A stretch of DNA of 64,000 nt from Auanema rhodensis (Eukaryota; Nematoda; Chromadorea; Rhabditida; Rhabditidae). The stretch lies in NCBI GenBank assembly GCA_964057225.1, contig OZ059895.1:20222688-20286687 (forward strand), in the 5' to 3' direction. Position numbers and translations under genes: made by a program. Shown here piece after piece: positions 11,571 through 26,067 of the stretch (its first letter is position 1; each line of letters opens with the position of its first letter). The notes under the pieces were generated by a model. The model was not told the origin of the DNA and ran no database searches. It saw nothing but the letters and a program-made list of their open reading frames with translations.

Positions 11571-14500
11571 ATGTTCACACTTATATCCTCGATTTTCACC
11601 CTGAAGAAATTATTTTTTCGTTGAATAACATTGTCCATCGTCTTTGCCTTGAAAAAAGGAATCTAAAAACATCTACTTCTTGCTAAATTATTTTGAAATT
11701 TTTCGAAAAAATTTTTGTCAAAATGTTTTTGGAAGCAATGTTGAGTGTACATGGAAACTCAACATACACTAATGCATCATTTTTCAAACGATCATAACTA
11801 ATTTTTGTATTGAGCGTTTCTCAATGTAGTATAGTGCATTCGATGCGGATTTTTAAGCTGCGTCGATCTGTGTTATCAGATTTGCGCTAGCTTAAAAATG
11901 CACCGAGATATCAACTGATATATGTTCACACTTATATCCTCGATTTTCACCTTGAAGAAATTATTTTTTCGTTGAATAACATTGTCCATCGTCTTTGCCT
12001 TGAAAAAAGGAATCTAAAAACATCTACTTCTTGCTAAATTATTTTGAAATTTTTCGAAAAAATTTTTGTCAAAATGTTTTTGGAAGCAATGTTGAGTGTA
12101 CATGGAAACTCAACATACACTAATGCATCATTTTTCAAACGATCATAACTAATTTTTGTATTAAGCGTTTCTCAATGTAGTATAGTGCATTCGATGCGGA
12201 TTTTTAAGCTGCGTCGATCTGTGTTATCAGATTTGCTCTAGCTTAAAAATGCACCGAGATATCAACTGATATATGTTCACACTTATATCCTCGATTTTCA
12301 CCCTGAAGAAATTATTTTTTCGTTGAATAACATTGTCCATCGTGTTTGCCTTGAAAAAAGGAATCTAAAAACATCTACTTCTTGCTAAATTATTTTGAAA
12401 TTTTTCGAAAAAATTTTTGTCAAAATGTTTTTGGAAGCAATGTTGAGTGTACATGGAAACTCAACATACACTAATGCATCATTTTTCAAACGATCATAAC
12501 TAATTTTTGTATTGAGCGTTTCTCAATGTAGTATAGTGCATTCGATGCGGATTTTTAAGCTGCGTCGATCTGTGTTATCAGATTTGCGCTAGCTTAAAAA
12601 TGCACCGAGATATCAACTGATATATGTTCACACTTATATCCTCGATTTTCACCCTGAAGAAATTATTTTTTCGTTGAATAACATTGTCCATCGTCTTTGC
12701 CTTGAAAAAAGGAATCTAAAAACATCTACTTCTTGCTAAATTATTTTGAAATTTTTCGAAAAAATTTTTGTCAAAATGTTTTTGGAAGCAATGTTGAGTG
12801 TACATGGAAACTCAACATACACTAATGCATCATTTTTCAAACGATCATAACTAATTTTTGTATTGAGCGTTTCTCAATGTAGTATAGTGCATTCGATGCG
12901 GATTTTTAAGCTGCGTCGATCTGTGTTATCAGATTTGCGCTAGCTTAAAAATGCACCGAGATATCAACTGATATATGTTCACACTTATATCCTCGATTTT
13001 CACCCTGAAGAAATTATTTTTTCGTTGAATAACATTGTCCATCGTCTTTGCCTTGAAAAAAGGAATCTAAAAACATCTACTTCTTGCTAAATTATTTTGA
13101 AATTTTTCGAAAAAATTTTTGTCAAAATGTTTTTGGAAGCAATGTTGAGTGTACATGGAAACTCAACATACACTAATGCATCATTTTTCAAACGATCATA
13201 ACTAATTTTTGTATTGAGCGTTTCTCAATGTAGTATAGTGCATTCGATGCGGATTTTTAAGCTGCGTCGATCTGTGTTATCAGATTTGCGCTAGCTTAAA
13301 AATGCACCGAGATATCAACTGATATATGTTCACACTTATATCCTCGATTTTCACCCTGAAGAAATTATTTTTTCGTTGAATAACATTGTCCATCGTCTTT
13401 GCCTTGAAAAAAGGAATCTAAAAACATCTACTTCTTGCTAAATTATTTTGAAATTTTTCGAAAAAATTTTTGTCAAAATGTTTTTGGAAGCAATGTTGAG
13501 TGTACATGGAAACTCAACATACACTAATGCATCATTTTTCAAACGATCATAACTAATTTTTGTATTGAGCGTTTCTCAATGTAGTATAGTGCATTCGATG
13601 CGGATTTTTAAGCTGCGTCGATCTGTGTTATCAGATTTGCGCTAGCTTAAAAATGCACCGAGATATCAACTGATATATGTTCACACTTATATCCTCGATT
13701 TTCACCCTGAAGAAATTATTTTTTCGTTGAATAACATTGTCCATCGTCTTTGCCTTGAAAAAAGGAATCTAAAAACATCTACTTCTTGCTAAATTATTTT
13801 GAAATTTTTCGAAAAAATTTTTGTCAAAATGTTTTTGGAAGCAATGTTGAGTGTACATGGAAACTCAACATACACTAATGCATCATTTTTCAAACGATCA
13901 TAACTAATTTTTGTATTGAGCGTTTCTCAATGTAGTATAGTGCATTCGATGCGGATTTTTAAGCTGCGTCGATCTGTGTTATCAGATTTGCGCTAGCTTA
14001 AAAATGCACCGAGATATCAACTGATATATGTTCACACTTATATCCTCGATTTTCACCCTGAAGAAATTATTTTTTCGTTGAATAACATTGTCCATCGTCT
14101 TTGCCTTGAAAAAAGGAATCTAAAAACATCTACTTCTTGCTAAATTATTTTGAAATTTTTCGAAAAAATTTTTGTCAAAATGTTTTTGGAAGCAATGTTG
14201 AGTGTACATGGAAACTCAACATACACTAATGCATCATTTTTCAAACGATCATAACTAATTTTTGTATTGAGCGTTTCTCAATGTAGTATAGTGCATTCGA
14301 TGCGGATTTTTAAGCTGCGTCGATCTGTGTTATCAGATTTGCGCTAGCTTAAAAATGCACCGAGATATCAACTGATATATGTTCACACTTATATCCTCGA
14401 TTTTCACCCTGAAGAAATTATTTTTTCGTTGAATAACATTGTCCATCGTCTTTGCCTTGAAAAAAGGAATCTAAAAACATCTACTTCTTGCTAAATTATT

Positions 14501-14729
14501 TTGAAATTTTTCGAAAAAATTTTTGTCAAAATGTTTTTGGAAGCAATGTTGAGTGTACATGGAAACTCAACATACACTAATGCATCATTTTTCAAACGAT
14601 CATAACTAATTTTTGTATTGAGCGTTTCTCAATGTAGTATAGTGCATTCGATGCGGATTTTTAAGCTGCGTCGATCTGTGTTATCAGATTTGCGCTAGCT
14701 TAAAAATGCACCGAGATATCAACTGATAT

Positions 14730-14961
14730 ATGTTCACACTTATATCCTCGATTTTCACCCTGAAGAAATTATTTTTTCGTTGAATAACATTGTCCATCGT
14801 CTTTGCCTTGAAAAAAGGAATCTAAAAACATCTACTTCTTGCTAAATTATTTTGAAATTTTTCGAAAAAATTTTTGTCAAAATGTTTTTGGAAGCAATGT
14901 TGAGTGTACATGGAAACAGATTTGCGCTAGCTTAAAAATGCACCGAGATATCAACTGATAT
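14730..14961 (+). repeat. Short 232-bp monomer M45
   Basis: Junction at 14917/14918. The nine full monomers after it do not copy the previous nine in register. The G242A/G316T monomer is second after M35 (M37) but third after M45 (M48), so the equal 3391-bp spacing is not a simple ten-monomer period. Confidence 0.95.
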
Positions 14962-17900
14962 ATGTTCACACTTATATCCTCGATTTTCACCCTGAAGAAA
15001 TTATTTTTTCGTTGAATAACATTGTCCATCGTCTTTGCCTTGAAAAAAGGAATCTAAAAACATCTACTTCTTGCTAAATTATTTTGAAATTTTTCGAAAA
15101 AATTTTTGTCAAAATGTTTTTGGAAGCAATGTTGAGTGTACATGGAAACTCAACATACACTAATGCATCATTTTTCAAACGATCATAACTAATTTTTGTA
15201 TTGAGCGTTTCTCAATGTAGTATAGTGCATTCGATGCGGATTTTTAAGCTGCGTCGATCTGTGTTATCAGATTTGCGCTAGCTTAAAAATGCACCGAGAT
15301 ATCAACTGATATATGTTCACACTTATATCCTCGATTTTCACCCTGAAGAAATTATTTTTTCGTTGAATAACATTGTCCATCGTCTTTGCCTTGAAAAAAG
15401 GAATCTAAAAACATCTACTTCTTGCTAAATTATTTTGAAATTTTTCGAAAAAATTTTTGTCAAAATGTTTTTGGAAGCAATGTTGAGTGTACATGGAAAC
15501 TCAACATACACTAATGCATCATTTTTCAAACGATCATAACTAATTTTTGTATTGAGCGTTTCTCAATGTAGTATAGTGCATTCGATGCGGATTTTTAAGC
15601 TGCGTCGATCTGTGTTATCAGATTTGCGCTAGCTTAAAAATGCACCGAGATATCAACTGATATATGTTCACACTTATATCCTCGATTTTCACCCTGAAGA
15701 AATTATTTTTTCGTTGAATAACATTGTCCATCGTCTTTGCCTTGAAAAAAGGAATCTAAAAACATCTACTTCTTGCTAAATTATTTTGAAATTTTTCGAA
15801 AAAATTTTTGTCAAAATGTTTTTGGAAGCAATGTTGAGTGTACATGGAAACTCAACATACACTAATGCATCATTTTTCAAACGATCATAACTAATTTTTG
15901 TATTAAGCGTTTCTCAATGTAGTATAGTGCATTCGATGCGGATTTTTAAGCTGCGTCGATCTGTGTTATCAGATTTGCTCTAGCTTAAAAATGCACCGAG
16001 ATATCAACTGATATATGTTCACACTTATATCCTCGATTTTCACCCTGAAGAAATTATTTTTTCGTTGAATAACATTGTCCATCGTGTTTGCCTTGAGAAA
16101 AGGAATCTAAAAACATCTACTTCTTGCTAAATTATTTTGAAATTTTTCGAAAAAATTTTTGTCAAAATGTTTTTGGAAGCAATGTTGAGTGTACATGGAA
16201 ACTCAACATACACTAATGCATCATTTTTCAAACGATCATAACTAATTTTTGTATTGAGCGTTTCTCAATGTAGTATAGTGCATTCGATGCGGATTTTTAA
16301 GCTGCGTCGATCTGTGTTATCAGATTTGCGCTAGCTTAAAAATGCACCGAGATATCAACTGATATATGTTCACACTTATATCCTCGATTTTCACCCTGAA
16401 GAAATTATTTTTTCGTTGAATAACATTGTCCATCGTCTTTGCCTTGAAAAAAGGAATCTAAAAACATCTACTTCTTGCTAAATTATTTTGATATTTTTCG
16501 AAAAAATTTTTGTCAAAATGTTTTTGGAAGCAATGTTGAGTGTACATGGAAACTCAACATACACTAATGCATCATTTTTCAAACGATCATAACTAATTTT
16601 TGTATTGAGCGTTTCTCAATGTAGTATAGTGCATTCGATGCGGATTTTTAAGCTGCGTCGATCTGTGTTATCAGATTTGCGCTAGCTTAAAAATGCACCG
16701 AGATATCAACTGATATATGTTCACACTTATATCCTCGATTTTCACCCTGAAGAAATTATTTTTTCGTTGAATAACATTGTCCATCGTCTTTGCCTTGAAA
16801 AAAGGAATCTAAAAACATCTACTTCTTGCTAAATTATTTTGATATTTTTCGAAAAAATTTTTGTCAAAATGTTTTTGGAAGCAATGTTGAGTGTACATGG
16901 AAACTCAACATACACTAATGCATCATTTTTCAAACGATCATAACTAATTTTTGTATTAAGCGTTTCTCAATGTAGTATAGTGCATTCGATGCGGATTTTT
17001 AAGCTGCGTCGATCTGTGTTATCAGATTTGCGCTAGCTTAAAAATGCACCGAGATATCAACTGATATATGTTCACACTTATATCCTCGATTTTCACCCTG
17101 AAGAAATTATTTTTTCGTTGAATAACATTGTCCATCGTCTTTGCCTTGAAAAAAGGAATCTAAAAACATCTACTTCTTGCTAAATTATTTTGAAATTTTT
17201 CGAAAAAATTTTTGTCAAAATGTTTTTGGAAGCAATGTTGAGTGTACATGGAAACTCAACATACACTAATGCATCATTTTTCAAACGATCATAACTAATT
17301 TTTGTATTGAGCGTTTCTCAATGTAGTATAGTGCATTCGATGCGGATTTTTAAGCTGCGTCGATCTGTGTTATCAGATTTGCGCTAGCTTAAAATTGCAC
17401 CGAGATATCAACTGATATATGTTCACACTTATATCCTCGATTTTCACCCTGAAGAAATTATTTTTTCGTTGAATAACATTGTCCATCGTCTTTGCCTTGA
17501 AAAAAGGAATCTAAAAACATCTACTTCTTGCTAAATTATTTTGATATTTTTCGAAAAAATTTTTGTCAAAATGTTTTTGGAAGCAATGTTGAGTGTACAT
17601 GGAAACTCAACATACACTAATGCATCATTTTTCAAACGATCATAACTAATTTTTGTATTAAGCGTTTCTCAATGTAGTATAGTGCATTCGATGCGGATTT
17701 TTAAGCTGCGTCGATCTGTGTTATCAGATTTGCGCTAGCTTAAAAATGCACCGAGATATCAACTGATATATGTTCACACTTATATCCTCGATTTTCACCC
17801 TGAAGAAATTATTTTTTCGTTGAATAACATTGTCCATCGTCTTTGCCTTGAAAAAAGGAATCTAAAAACATCTACTTCTTGCTAAATTATTTTGAAATTT

Positions 17901-18120
17901 TTCGAAAAAATTTTTGTCAAAATGTTTTTGGAAGCAATGTTGAGTGTACATGGAAACTCAACATACACTAATGCATCATTTTTCAAACGATCATAACTAA
18001 TTTTTGTATTGAGCGTTTCTCAATGTAGTATAGTGCATTCGATGCGGATTTTTAAGCTGCGTCGATCTGTGTTATCAGATTTGCGCTAGCTTAAAAATGC
18101 ACCGAGATATCAACTGATAT

Positions 18121-18352
18121 ATGTTCACACTTATATCCTCGATTTTCACCCTGAAGAAATTATTTTTTCGTTGAATAACATTGTCCATCGTCTTTGCCTT
18201 GAAAAAAGGAATCTAAAAACATCTACTTCTTGCTAAATTATTTTGAAATTTTTCGAAAAAATTTTTGTCAAAATGTTTTTGGAAGCAATGTTGAGTGTAC
18301 ATGGAAACAGATTTGCGCTAGCTTAAAAATGCACCGAGATATCAACTGATAT
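18121..18352 (+). repeat. Short 232-bp monomer M55
   Basis: Junction at 18308/18309. It lies next to the 350-bp monomer M56, and together the two deletions open a chance reading frame, rejected below. Confidence 0.95.
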
Positions 18353-18702
18353 ATGTTCACACTTATATCCTCGATTTTCACCCTGAAGAAATTATTTTTT
18401 CGTTGAATAACATTGTCCATCGTCTTTGCCTTGAAAAAGGAATCTAAAAACATCTACTTCTTGCTAAATTATTTTGAAATTTTTCGAAAAAATTTTTGTC
18501 AAAATGTTTTTGGAAGCAATGTTGAGTGTACATGGAAACTCAACATACACTAATGCATCATTTTTCAAACGATCATAACTAATTTTTGTATTGAGCGTTT
18601 CTCAATGTAGTATAGTGCATTCGATGCGGATTTTTAAGCTGCGTCGATCTGTGTTATCAGATTTGCGCTAGCTTAAAAATGCACCGAGATATCAACTGAT
18701 AT
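18353..18702 (+). repeat. 350-bp monomer M56, one A lost in the 82-87 run
   Basis: CCTTGAAAAAGG replaces the usual six-A run, near 18430-18440. The same one-base loss appears in the six 350-bp monomers of the transition zone and domain B. Those carry other linked variants that M56 lacks, so an independent origin in a homopolymer is likely. Confidence 0.8.
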
Positions 18703-21040
18703 ATGTTCACACTTATATCCTCGATTTTCACCCTGAAGAAATTATTTTTTCGTTGAATAACATTGTCCATCGTCTTTGCCTTGAAAAAAGGAATCTAAAA
18801 ACATCTACTTCTTGCTAAATTATTTTGATATTTTTCGAAAAAATTTTTGTCAAAATGTTTTTGGAAGCAATGTTGAGTGTACATGGAAACTCAACATACA
18901 CTAATGCATCATTTTTCAAACGATCATAACTAATTTTTGTATTGAGCGTTTCTCAATGTAGTATAGTGCATTCGATGCGGATTTTTAAGCTGCGTCGATC
19001 TGTGTTATCAGATTTGCGCTAGCTTAAAAATGCACCGAGATATCAACTGATATATGTTCACACTTATATCCTCGATTTTCACCCTGAAGAAATTATTTTT
19101 TCGTTGAATAACATTGTCCATCGTCTTTGCCTTGAAAAAAGGAATCTAAAAACATCTACTTCTTGCTAAATTATTTTGATATTTTTCGAAAAAATTTTTG
19201 TCAAAATGTTTTTGGAAGCAATGTTGAGTGTACATGGAAACTCAACATACACTAATGCATCATTTTTCAAACGATCATAACTAATTTTTGTATTAAGCGT
19301 TTCTCAATGTAGTATAGTGCATTCGATGCGGATTTTTAAGCTGCGTCGATCTGTGTTATCAGATTTGCGCTAGCTTAAAAATGCACCGAGATATCAACTG
19401 ATATATGTTCACACTTATATCCTCGATTTTCACCCTGAAGAAATTATTTTTTCGTTGAATAACATTGTCCATCGTCTTTGCCTTGAAAAAAGGAATCTAA
19501 AAACATCTACTTCTTGCTAAATTATTTTGAAATTTTTCGAAAAAATTTTTGTCAAAATGTTTTTGGAAGCAATGTTGAGTGTACATGGAAACTCAACATA
19601 CACTAATGCATCATTTTTCAAACGATCATAACTAATTTTTGTATTGAGCGTTTCTCAATGTAGTATAGTGCATTCGATGCGGATTTTTAAGCTGCGTCGA
19701 TCTGTGTTATCAGATTTGCGCTAGCTTAAAATTGCACCGAGATATCAACTGATATATGTTCACACTTATATCCTCGATTTTCACCCTGAAGAAATTATTT
19801 TTTCGTTGAATAACATTGTCCATCGTCTTTGCCTTGAAAAAAGGAATCTAAAAACATCTACTTCTTGCTAAATTATTTTGATATTTTTCGAAAAAATTTT
19901 TGTCAAAATGTTTTTGGAAGCAATGTTGAGTGTACATGGAAACTCAACATACACTAATGCATCATTTTTCAAACGATCATAACTAATTTTTGTATTAAGC
20001 GTTTCTCAATGTAGTATAGTGCATTCGATGCGGATTTTTAAGCTGCGTCGATCTGTGTTATCAGATTTGCGCTAGCTTAAAAATGCACCGAGATATCAAC
20101 TGATATATGTTCACACTTATATCCTCGATTTTCACCCTGAAGAAATTATTTTTTCGTTGAATAACATTGTCCATCGTCTTTGCCTTGAAAAAAGGAATCT
20201 AAAAACATCTACTTCTTGCTAAATTATTTTGAAATTTTTCGAAAAAATTTTTGTCAAAATGTTTTTGGAAGCAATGTTGAGTGTACATGGAAACTCAACA
20301 TACACTAATGCATCATTTTTCAAACGATCATAACTAATTTTTGTATTGAGCGTTTCTCAATGTAGTATAGTGCATTCGATGCGGATTTTTAAGCTGCGTC
20401 GATCTGTGTTATCAGATTTGCGCTAGCTTAAAAATGCACCGAGATATCAACTGATATATGTTCACACTTATATCCTCGATTTTCACCCTGAAGAAATTAT
20501 TTTTTCGTTGAATAACATTGTCCATCGTCTTTGCCTTGAAAAAAGGAATCTAAAAACATCTACTTCTTGCTAAATTATTTTGAAATTTTTCGAAAAAATT
20601 TTTGTCAAAATGTTTTTGGAAGCAATGTTGAGTGTACATGGAAACAGATTTGCGCTAGCTTAAAAATGCACCGAGATATCAACTGATATATGTTCACACT
20701 TATATCCTCGATTTTCACCCTGAAGAAATTATTTTTTCGTTGAATAACATTGTCCATCGTCTTTGCCTTGAAAAAAGGAATCTAAAAACATCTACTTCTT
20801 GCTAAATTATTTTGAAATTTTTCGAAAAAATTTTTGTCAAAATGTTTTTGGAAGCAATGTTGAGTGTACATGGAAACTCAACATACACTAATGCATCATT
20901 TTTCAAACGATCATAACTAATTTTTGTATTGAGCGTTTCTCAATGTAGTATAGTGCATTCGATGCGGATTTTTAAGCTGCGTCGATCTGTGTTATCAGAT
21001 TTGCGCTAGCTTAAAAATGCACCGAGATATCAACTGATAT
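18703..21040 (+). repeat. Seven-monomer unit, copy 2 of the 2337/2338-bp duplication (M57-M63)
   Basis: Repeats the marker series of 16366-18702: A127T at 18828 and 19179, the AAAATTGCAC variant at 19728, A127T/G242A in M60, short M62. It is one base longer because M63 keeps the full A-run that M56 lost. Confidence 0.85.
20458..20689 (+). repeat. Short 232-bp monomer M62
   Basis: Junction at 20645/20646. It corresponds to M55 in the duplicated unit. Confidence 0.95.
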
Positions 21041-21742
21041 ATGTTCACACTTATATCCTCGATTTTCACCCTGAAGAAATTATTTTTTCGTTGAATAACA
21101 TTGTCCATCGTCTTTGCCTTGAAAAAAGGAATCTAAAAACATCTACTTCTTGCTAAATTATTTTGATATTTTTCGAAAAAATTTTTGTCAAAATGTTTTT
21201 GGAAGCAATGTTGAGTGTACATGGAAACTCAACATACACTAATGCATCATTTTTCAAACGATCATAACTAATTTTTGTATTGAGCGTTTCTCAATGTAGT
21301 ATAGTGCATTCGATGCGGATTTTTAAGCTGCGTCGATCTGTGTTATCAGATTTGCGCTAGCTTAAAAATGCACCGAGATATCAACTGATATATGTTCACA
21401 CTTATATCCTCGATTTTCACCCTGAAGAAATTATTTTTTCGTTGAATAACATTGTCCATCGTCTTTGCCTTGAAAAAAGGAATCTAAAAACATCTACTTC
21501 TTGCTAAATTATTTTGATATTTTTCGAAAAAATTTTTGTCAAAATGTTTTTGGAAGCAATGTTGAGTGTACATGGAAACTCAACATACACTAATGCATCA
21601 TTTTTCAAACGATCATAACTAATTTTTGTATTAAGCGTTTCTCAATGTAGTATAGTGCATTCGATGCGGATTTTTAAGCTGCGTCGATCTGTGTTATCAG
21701 ATTTGCGCTAGCTTAAAAATGCACCGAGATATCAACTGATAT
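21041..21742 (+). repeat. Partial third copy of the 2338-bp unit (M64-M65)
   Basis: A127T at 21166 and A127T/G242A at about 21517-21632 match M50/M51 and M57/M58. The markers of the following monomers (M52, M53) are missing from M66-M67, yet the short monomer M69 sits at the expected distance. Either the third copy was partly overwritten by conversion or the markers arose after an earlier duplication. Confidence 0.65.
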
Positions 21743-22795
21743 ATGTTCACACTTATATCCTCGATTTTCACCCTGAAGAAATTATTTTTTCGTTGAATAA
21801 CATTGTCCATCGTCTTTGCCTTGAAAAAAGGAATCTAAAAACATCTACTTCTTGCTAAATTATTTTGAAATTTTTCGAAAAAATTTTTGTCAAAATGTTT
21901 TTGGAAGCAATGTTGAGTGTACATGGAAACTCAACATACACTAATGCATCATTTTTCAAACGATCATAACTAATTTTTGTATTGAGCGTTTCTCAATGTA
22001 GTATAGTGCATTCGATGCGGATTTTTAAGCTGCGTCGATCTGTGTTATCAGATTTGCGCTAGCTTAAAAATGCACCGAGATATCAACTGATATATGTTCA
22101 CACTTATATCCTCGATTTTCACCCTGAAGAAATTATTTTTTCGTTGAATAACATTGTCCATCGTCTTTGCCTTGAAAAAAGGAATCTAAAAACATCTACT
22201 TCTTGCTAAATTATTTTGAAATTTTTCGAAAAAATTTTTGTCAAAATGTTTTTGGAAGCAATGTTGAGTGTACATGGAAACTCAACATACACTAATGCAT
22301 CATTTTTCAAACGATCATAACTAATTTTTGTATTGAGCGTTTCTCAATGTAGTATAGTGCATTCGATGCGGATTTTTAAGCTGCGTCGATCTGTGTTATC
22401 AGATTTGCGCTAGCTTAAAAATGCACCGAGATATCAACTGATATATGTTCACACTTATATCCTCGATTTTCACCCTGAAGAAATTATTTTTTCGTTGAAT
22501 AACATTGTCCATCGTCTTTGCCTTGAAAAAAGGAATCTAAAAACATCTACTTCTTGCTAAATTATTTTGAAATTTTTCGAAAAAATTTTTGTCAAAATGT
22601 TTTTGGAAGCAATGTTGAGTGTACATGGAAACTCAACATACACTAATGCATCATTTTTCAAACGATCATAACTAATTTTTGTATTGAGCGTTTCTCAATG
22701 TAGTATAGTGCATTCGATGCGGATTTTTAAGCTGCGTCGATCTGTGTTATCAGATTTGCGCTAGCTTAAAAATGCACCGAGATATCAACTGATAT

Positions 22796-23027
22796 ATGTT
22801 CACACTTATATCCTCGATTTTCACCCTGAAGAAATTATTTTTTCGTTGAATAACATTGTCCATCGTCTTTGCCTTGAAAAAAGGAATCTAAAAACATCTA
22901 CTTCTTGCTAAATTATTTTGAAATTTTTCGAAAAAATTTTTGTCAAAATGTTTTTGGAAGCAATGTTGAGTGTACATGGAAACAGATTTGCGCTAGCTTA
23001 AAAATGCACCGAGATATCAACTGATAT
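22796..23027 (+). repeat. Short 232-bp monomer M69
   Basis: Junction at 22983/22984, 2338 bp after that of M62. Eight full monomers follow before the next short copy (3040 bp). Confidence 0.95.
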
Positions 23028-23378
23028 ATGTTCACACTTATATCCTCGATTTTCACCCTGAAGAAATTATTTTTTCGTTGAATAACATTGTCCATCGTCT
23101 TTGCCTTGAAAAAAGGAATCTAAAAACATCTACTTCTTGCTAAATTATTTTGAAATTTTTCGAAAAAATTTTTGTCAAAATGTTTTTGGAAGCAATGTTG
23201 AGTGTACATGGAAACTCAACATACACTAATGCATCATTTTTCAAACGATCATAACTAATTTTTGTATTGAGCGTTTCTCAATGTAGTATAGTGCATTCGA
23301 TGCGGATTTTTAAGCTGCGTCGATCTGTGTTATCAGATTTGCGCTAGCTTAAAAATGCACCGAGATATCAACTGATAT

Positions 23379-24431
23379 ATGTTCACACTTATATCCTCGA
23401 TTTTCACCCTGAAGAAATTATTTTTTCGTTGAATAACATTGTCCATCGTCTTTGCCTTGAAAAAAGGAATCTAAAAACATCTACTTCTTGCTAAATTATT
23501 TTGAAATTTTTCGAAAAAATTTTTGTCAAAATGTTTTTGGAAGCAATGTTGAGTGTACATGGAAACTCAACATACACTAATGCATCATTTTTCAAACGAT
23601 CATAACTAATTTTTGTATTAAGCGTTTCTCAATGTAGTATAGTGCATTCGATGCGGATTTTTAAGCTGCGTCGATCTGTGTTATCAGATTTGCTCTAGCT
23701 TAAAAATGCACCGAGATATCAACTGATATATGTTCACACTTATATCCTCGATTTTCACCCTGAAGAAATTATTTTTTCGTTGAATAACATTGTCCATCGT
23801 GTTTGCCTTGAGAAAAGGAATCTAAAAACATCTACTTCTTGCTAAATTATTTTGAAATTTTTCGAAAAAATTTTTGTCAAAATGTTTTTGGAAGCAATGT
23901 TGAGTGTACATGGAAACTCAACATACACTAATGCATCATTTTTCAAACGATCATAACTAATTTTTGTATTGAGCGTTTCTCAATGTAGTATAGTGCATTC
24001 GATGCGGATTTTTAAGCTGCGTCGATCTGTGTTATCAGATTTGCGGTAGCTTAAAAATGCACCGAGATATCAACTGATATATGTTCACACTTATATCCTC
24101 GATTTTCACCCTGAAGAAATTATTTTTTCGTTGAATAACATTGTCCATCGTCTTTGCCTTGAAAAAAGGAATCTAAAAACATCTACTTCTTGCTAAATTA
24201 TTTTGATATTTTTCGAAAAAATTTTTGTCAAAATGTTTTTGGAAGCAATGTTGAGTGTACATGGAAACTCAACATACACTAATGCATCATTTTTCAAACG
24301 ATCATAACTAATTTTTGTATTAAGCGTTTCTCAATGTAGTATAGTGCATTCGATGCGGATTTTTAAGCTGCGTCGATCTGTGTTATCAGATTTGCGCTAG
24401 CTTAAAAATGCACCGAGATATCAACTGATAT
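23379..24431 (+). repeat. Three-monomer block M71-M73, duplicated at 27704-28756
   Basis: Markers in order: G242A/G316T in M71; C72G with TTGAGAAAAGG (23808) and TTGCGGTAGC (24041) in M72; A127T/G242A in M73. The same series occurs 4325 bp downstream. M48-M49 (15664-16365) carry the first part without the GCGGTAG change. Confidence 0.8.
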
Positions 24432-25835
24432 ATGTTCACACTTATATCCTCGATTTTCACCCTGAAGAAATTATTTTTTCGTTGAATAACATTGTCCATC
24501 GTCTTTGCCTTGAAAAAAGGAATCTAAAAACATCTACTTCTTGCTAAATTATTTTGAAATTTTTCGAAAAAATTTTTGTCAAAATGTTTTTGGAAGCAAT
24601 GTTGAGTGTACATGGAAACTCAACATACACTAATGCATCATTTTTCAAACGATCATAACTAATTTTTGTATTGAGCGTTTCTCAATGTAGTATAGTGCAT
24701 TCGATGCGGATTTTTAAGCTGCGTCGATCTGTGTTATCAGATTTGCGCTAGCTTAAAAATGCACCGAGATATCAACTGATATATGTTCACACTTATATCC
24801 TCAATTTTCACCCTGAAGAAATTATTTTTTCGTTGAATAACATTGTCCATCGTCTTTGCCTTGAAAAAAGGAATCTAAAAACATCTACTTCTTGCTAAAT
24901 TATTTTGAAATTTTTCGAAAAAATTTTTGTCAAAATGTTTTTGGAAGCAATGTTGAGTGTACATGGAAACTCAACATACACTAATGCATCATTTTTCAAA
25001 CGATCATAACTAATTTTTGTATTGAGCGTTTCTCAATGTAGTATAGTGCATTCGATGCGGATTTTTAAGCTGCGTCGATCTGTGTTATCAGATTTGCGCT
25101 AGCTTAAAAATGCACCGAGATATCAACTGATATATGTTCACACTTATATCCTCGATTTTCACCCTGAAGAAATTATTTTTTCGTTGAATAACATTGTCCA
25201 TCGTCTTTGCCTTGAAAAAAGGAATCTAAAAACATCTACTTCTTGCTAAATTATTTTGAAATTTTTCGAAAAAATTTTTGTCAAAATGTTTTTGGAAGCA
25301 ATGTTGAGTGTACATGGAAACTCAACATACACTAATGCATCATTTTTCAAACGATCATAACTAATTTTTGTATTGAGCGTTTCTCAATGTAGTATAGTGC
25401 ATTCGATGCGGATTTTTAAGCTGCGTCGATCTGTGTTATCAGATTTGCGCTAGCTTAAAAATGCACCGAGATATCAACTGATATATGTTCACACTTATAT
25501 CCTCGATTTTCACCCTGAAGAAATTATTTTTTCGTTGAATAACATTGTCCATCGTCTTTGCCTTGAAAAAAGGAATCTAAAAACATCTACTTCTTGCTAA
25601 ATTATTTTGAAATTTTTCGAAAAAATTTTTGTCAAAATGTTTTTGGAAGCAATGTTGAGTGTACATGGAAACTCAACATACACTAATGCATCATTTTTCA
25701 AACGATCATAACTAATTTTTGTATTGAGCGTTTCTCAATGTAGTATAGTGCATTCGATGCGGATTTTTAAGCTGCGTCGATCTGTGTTATCAGATTTGCG
25801 CTAGCTTAAAAATGCACCGAGATATCAACTGATAT

Positions 25836-26067
25836 ATGTTCACACTTATATCCTCGATTTTCACCCTGAAGAAATTATTTTTTCGTTGAATAACATTGTC
25901 CATCGTCTTTGCCTTGAAAAAAGGAATCTAAAAACATCTACTTCTTGCTAAATTATTTTGAAATTTTTCGAAAAAATTTTTGTCAAAATGTTTTTGGAAG
26001 CAATGTTGAGTGTACATGGAAACAGATTTGCGCTAGCTTAAAAATGCACCGAGATATCAACTGATAT
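25836..26067 (+). repeat. Short 232-bp monomer M78
   Basis: Junction at 26023/26024. Only two full monomers separate it from M81, the closest pair of short copies in the window (934 bp). Confidence 0.95.

Larger units (their letters stand above)
16366..18702 (+). repeat. Seven-monomer unit, copy 1 of a 2337/2338-bp duplication (M50-M56)
   Basis: Marker order: A127T in M50; A127T with G242A in M51; TAAAATTGCAC at the end of M52 (17391); A127T with G242A in M53; short M55; and M56, which lost one A (350 bp). The first markers recur exactly 2337 bp downstream. Confidence 0.85.

Noticed and set aside
18268-18453. 61-codon open frame on the minus strand
   Set aside because: It exists only because the 119-bp deletion of M55 and the one-A loss in M56 happen to remove stops. 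The other short monomers do not have it, and the composition is plain satellite.
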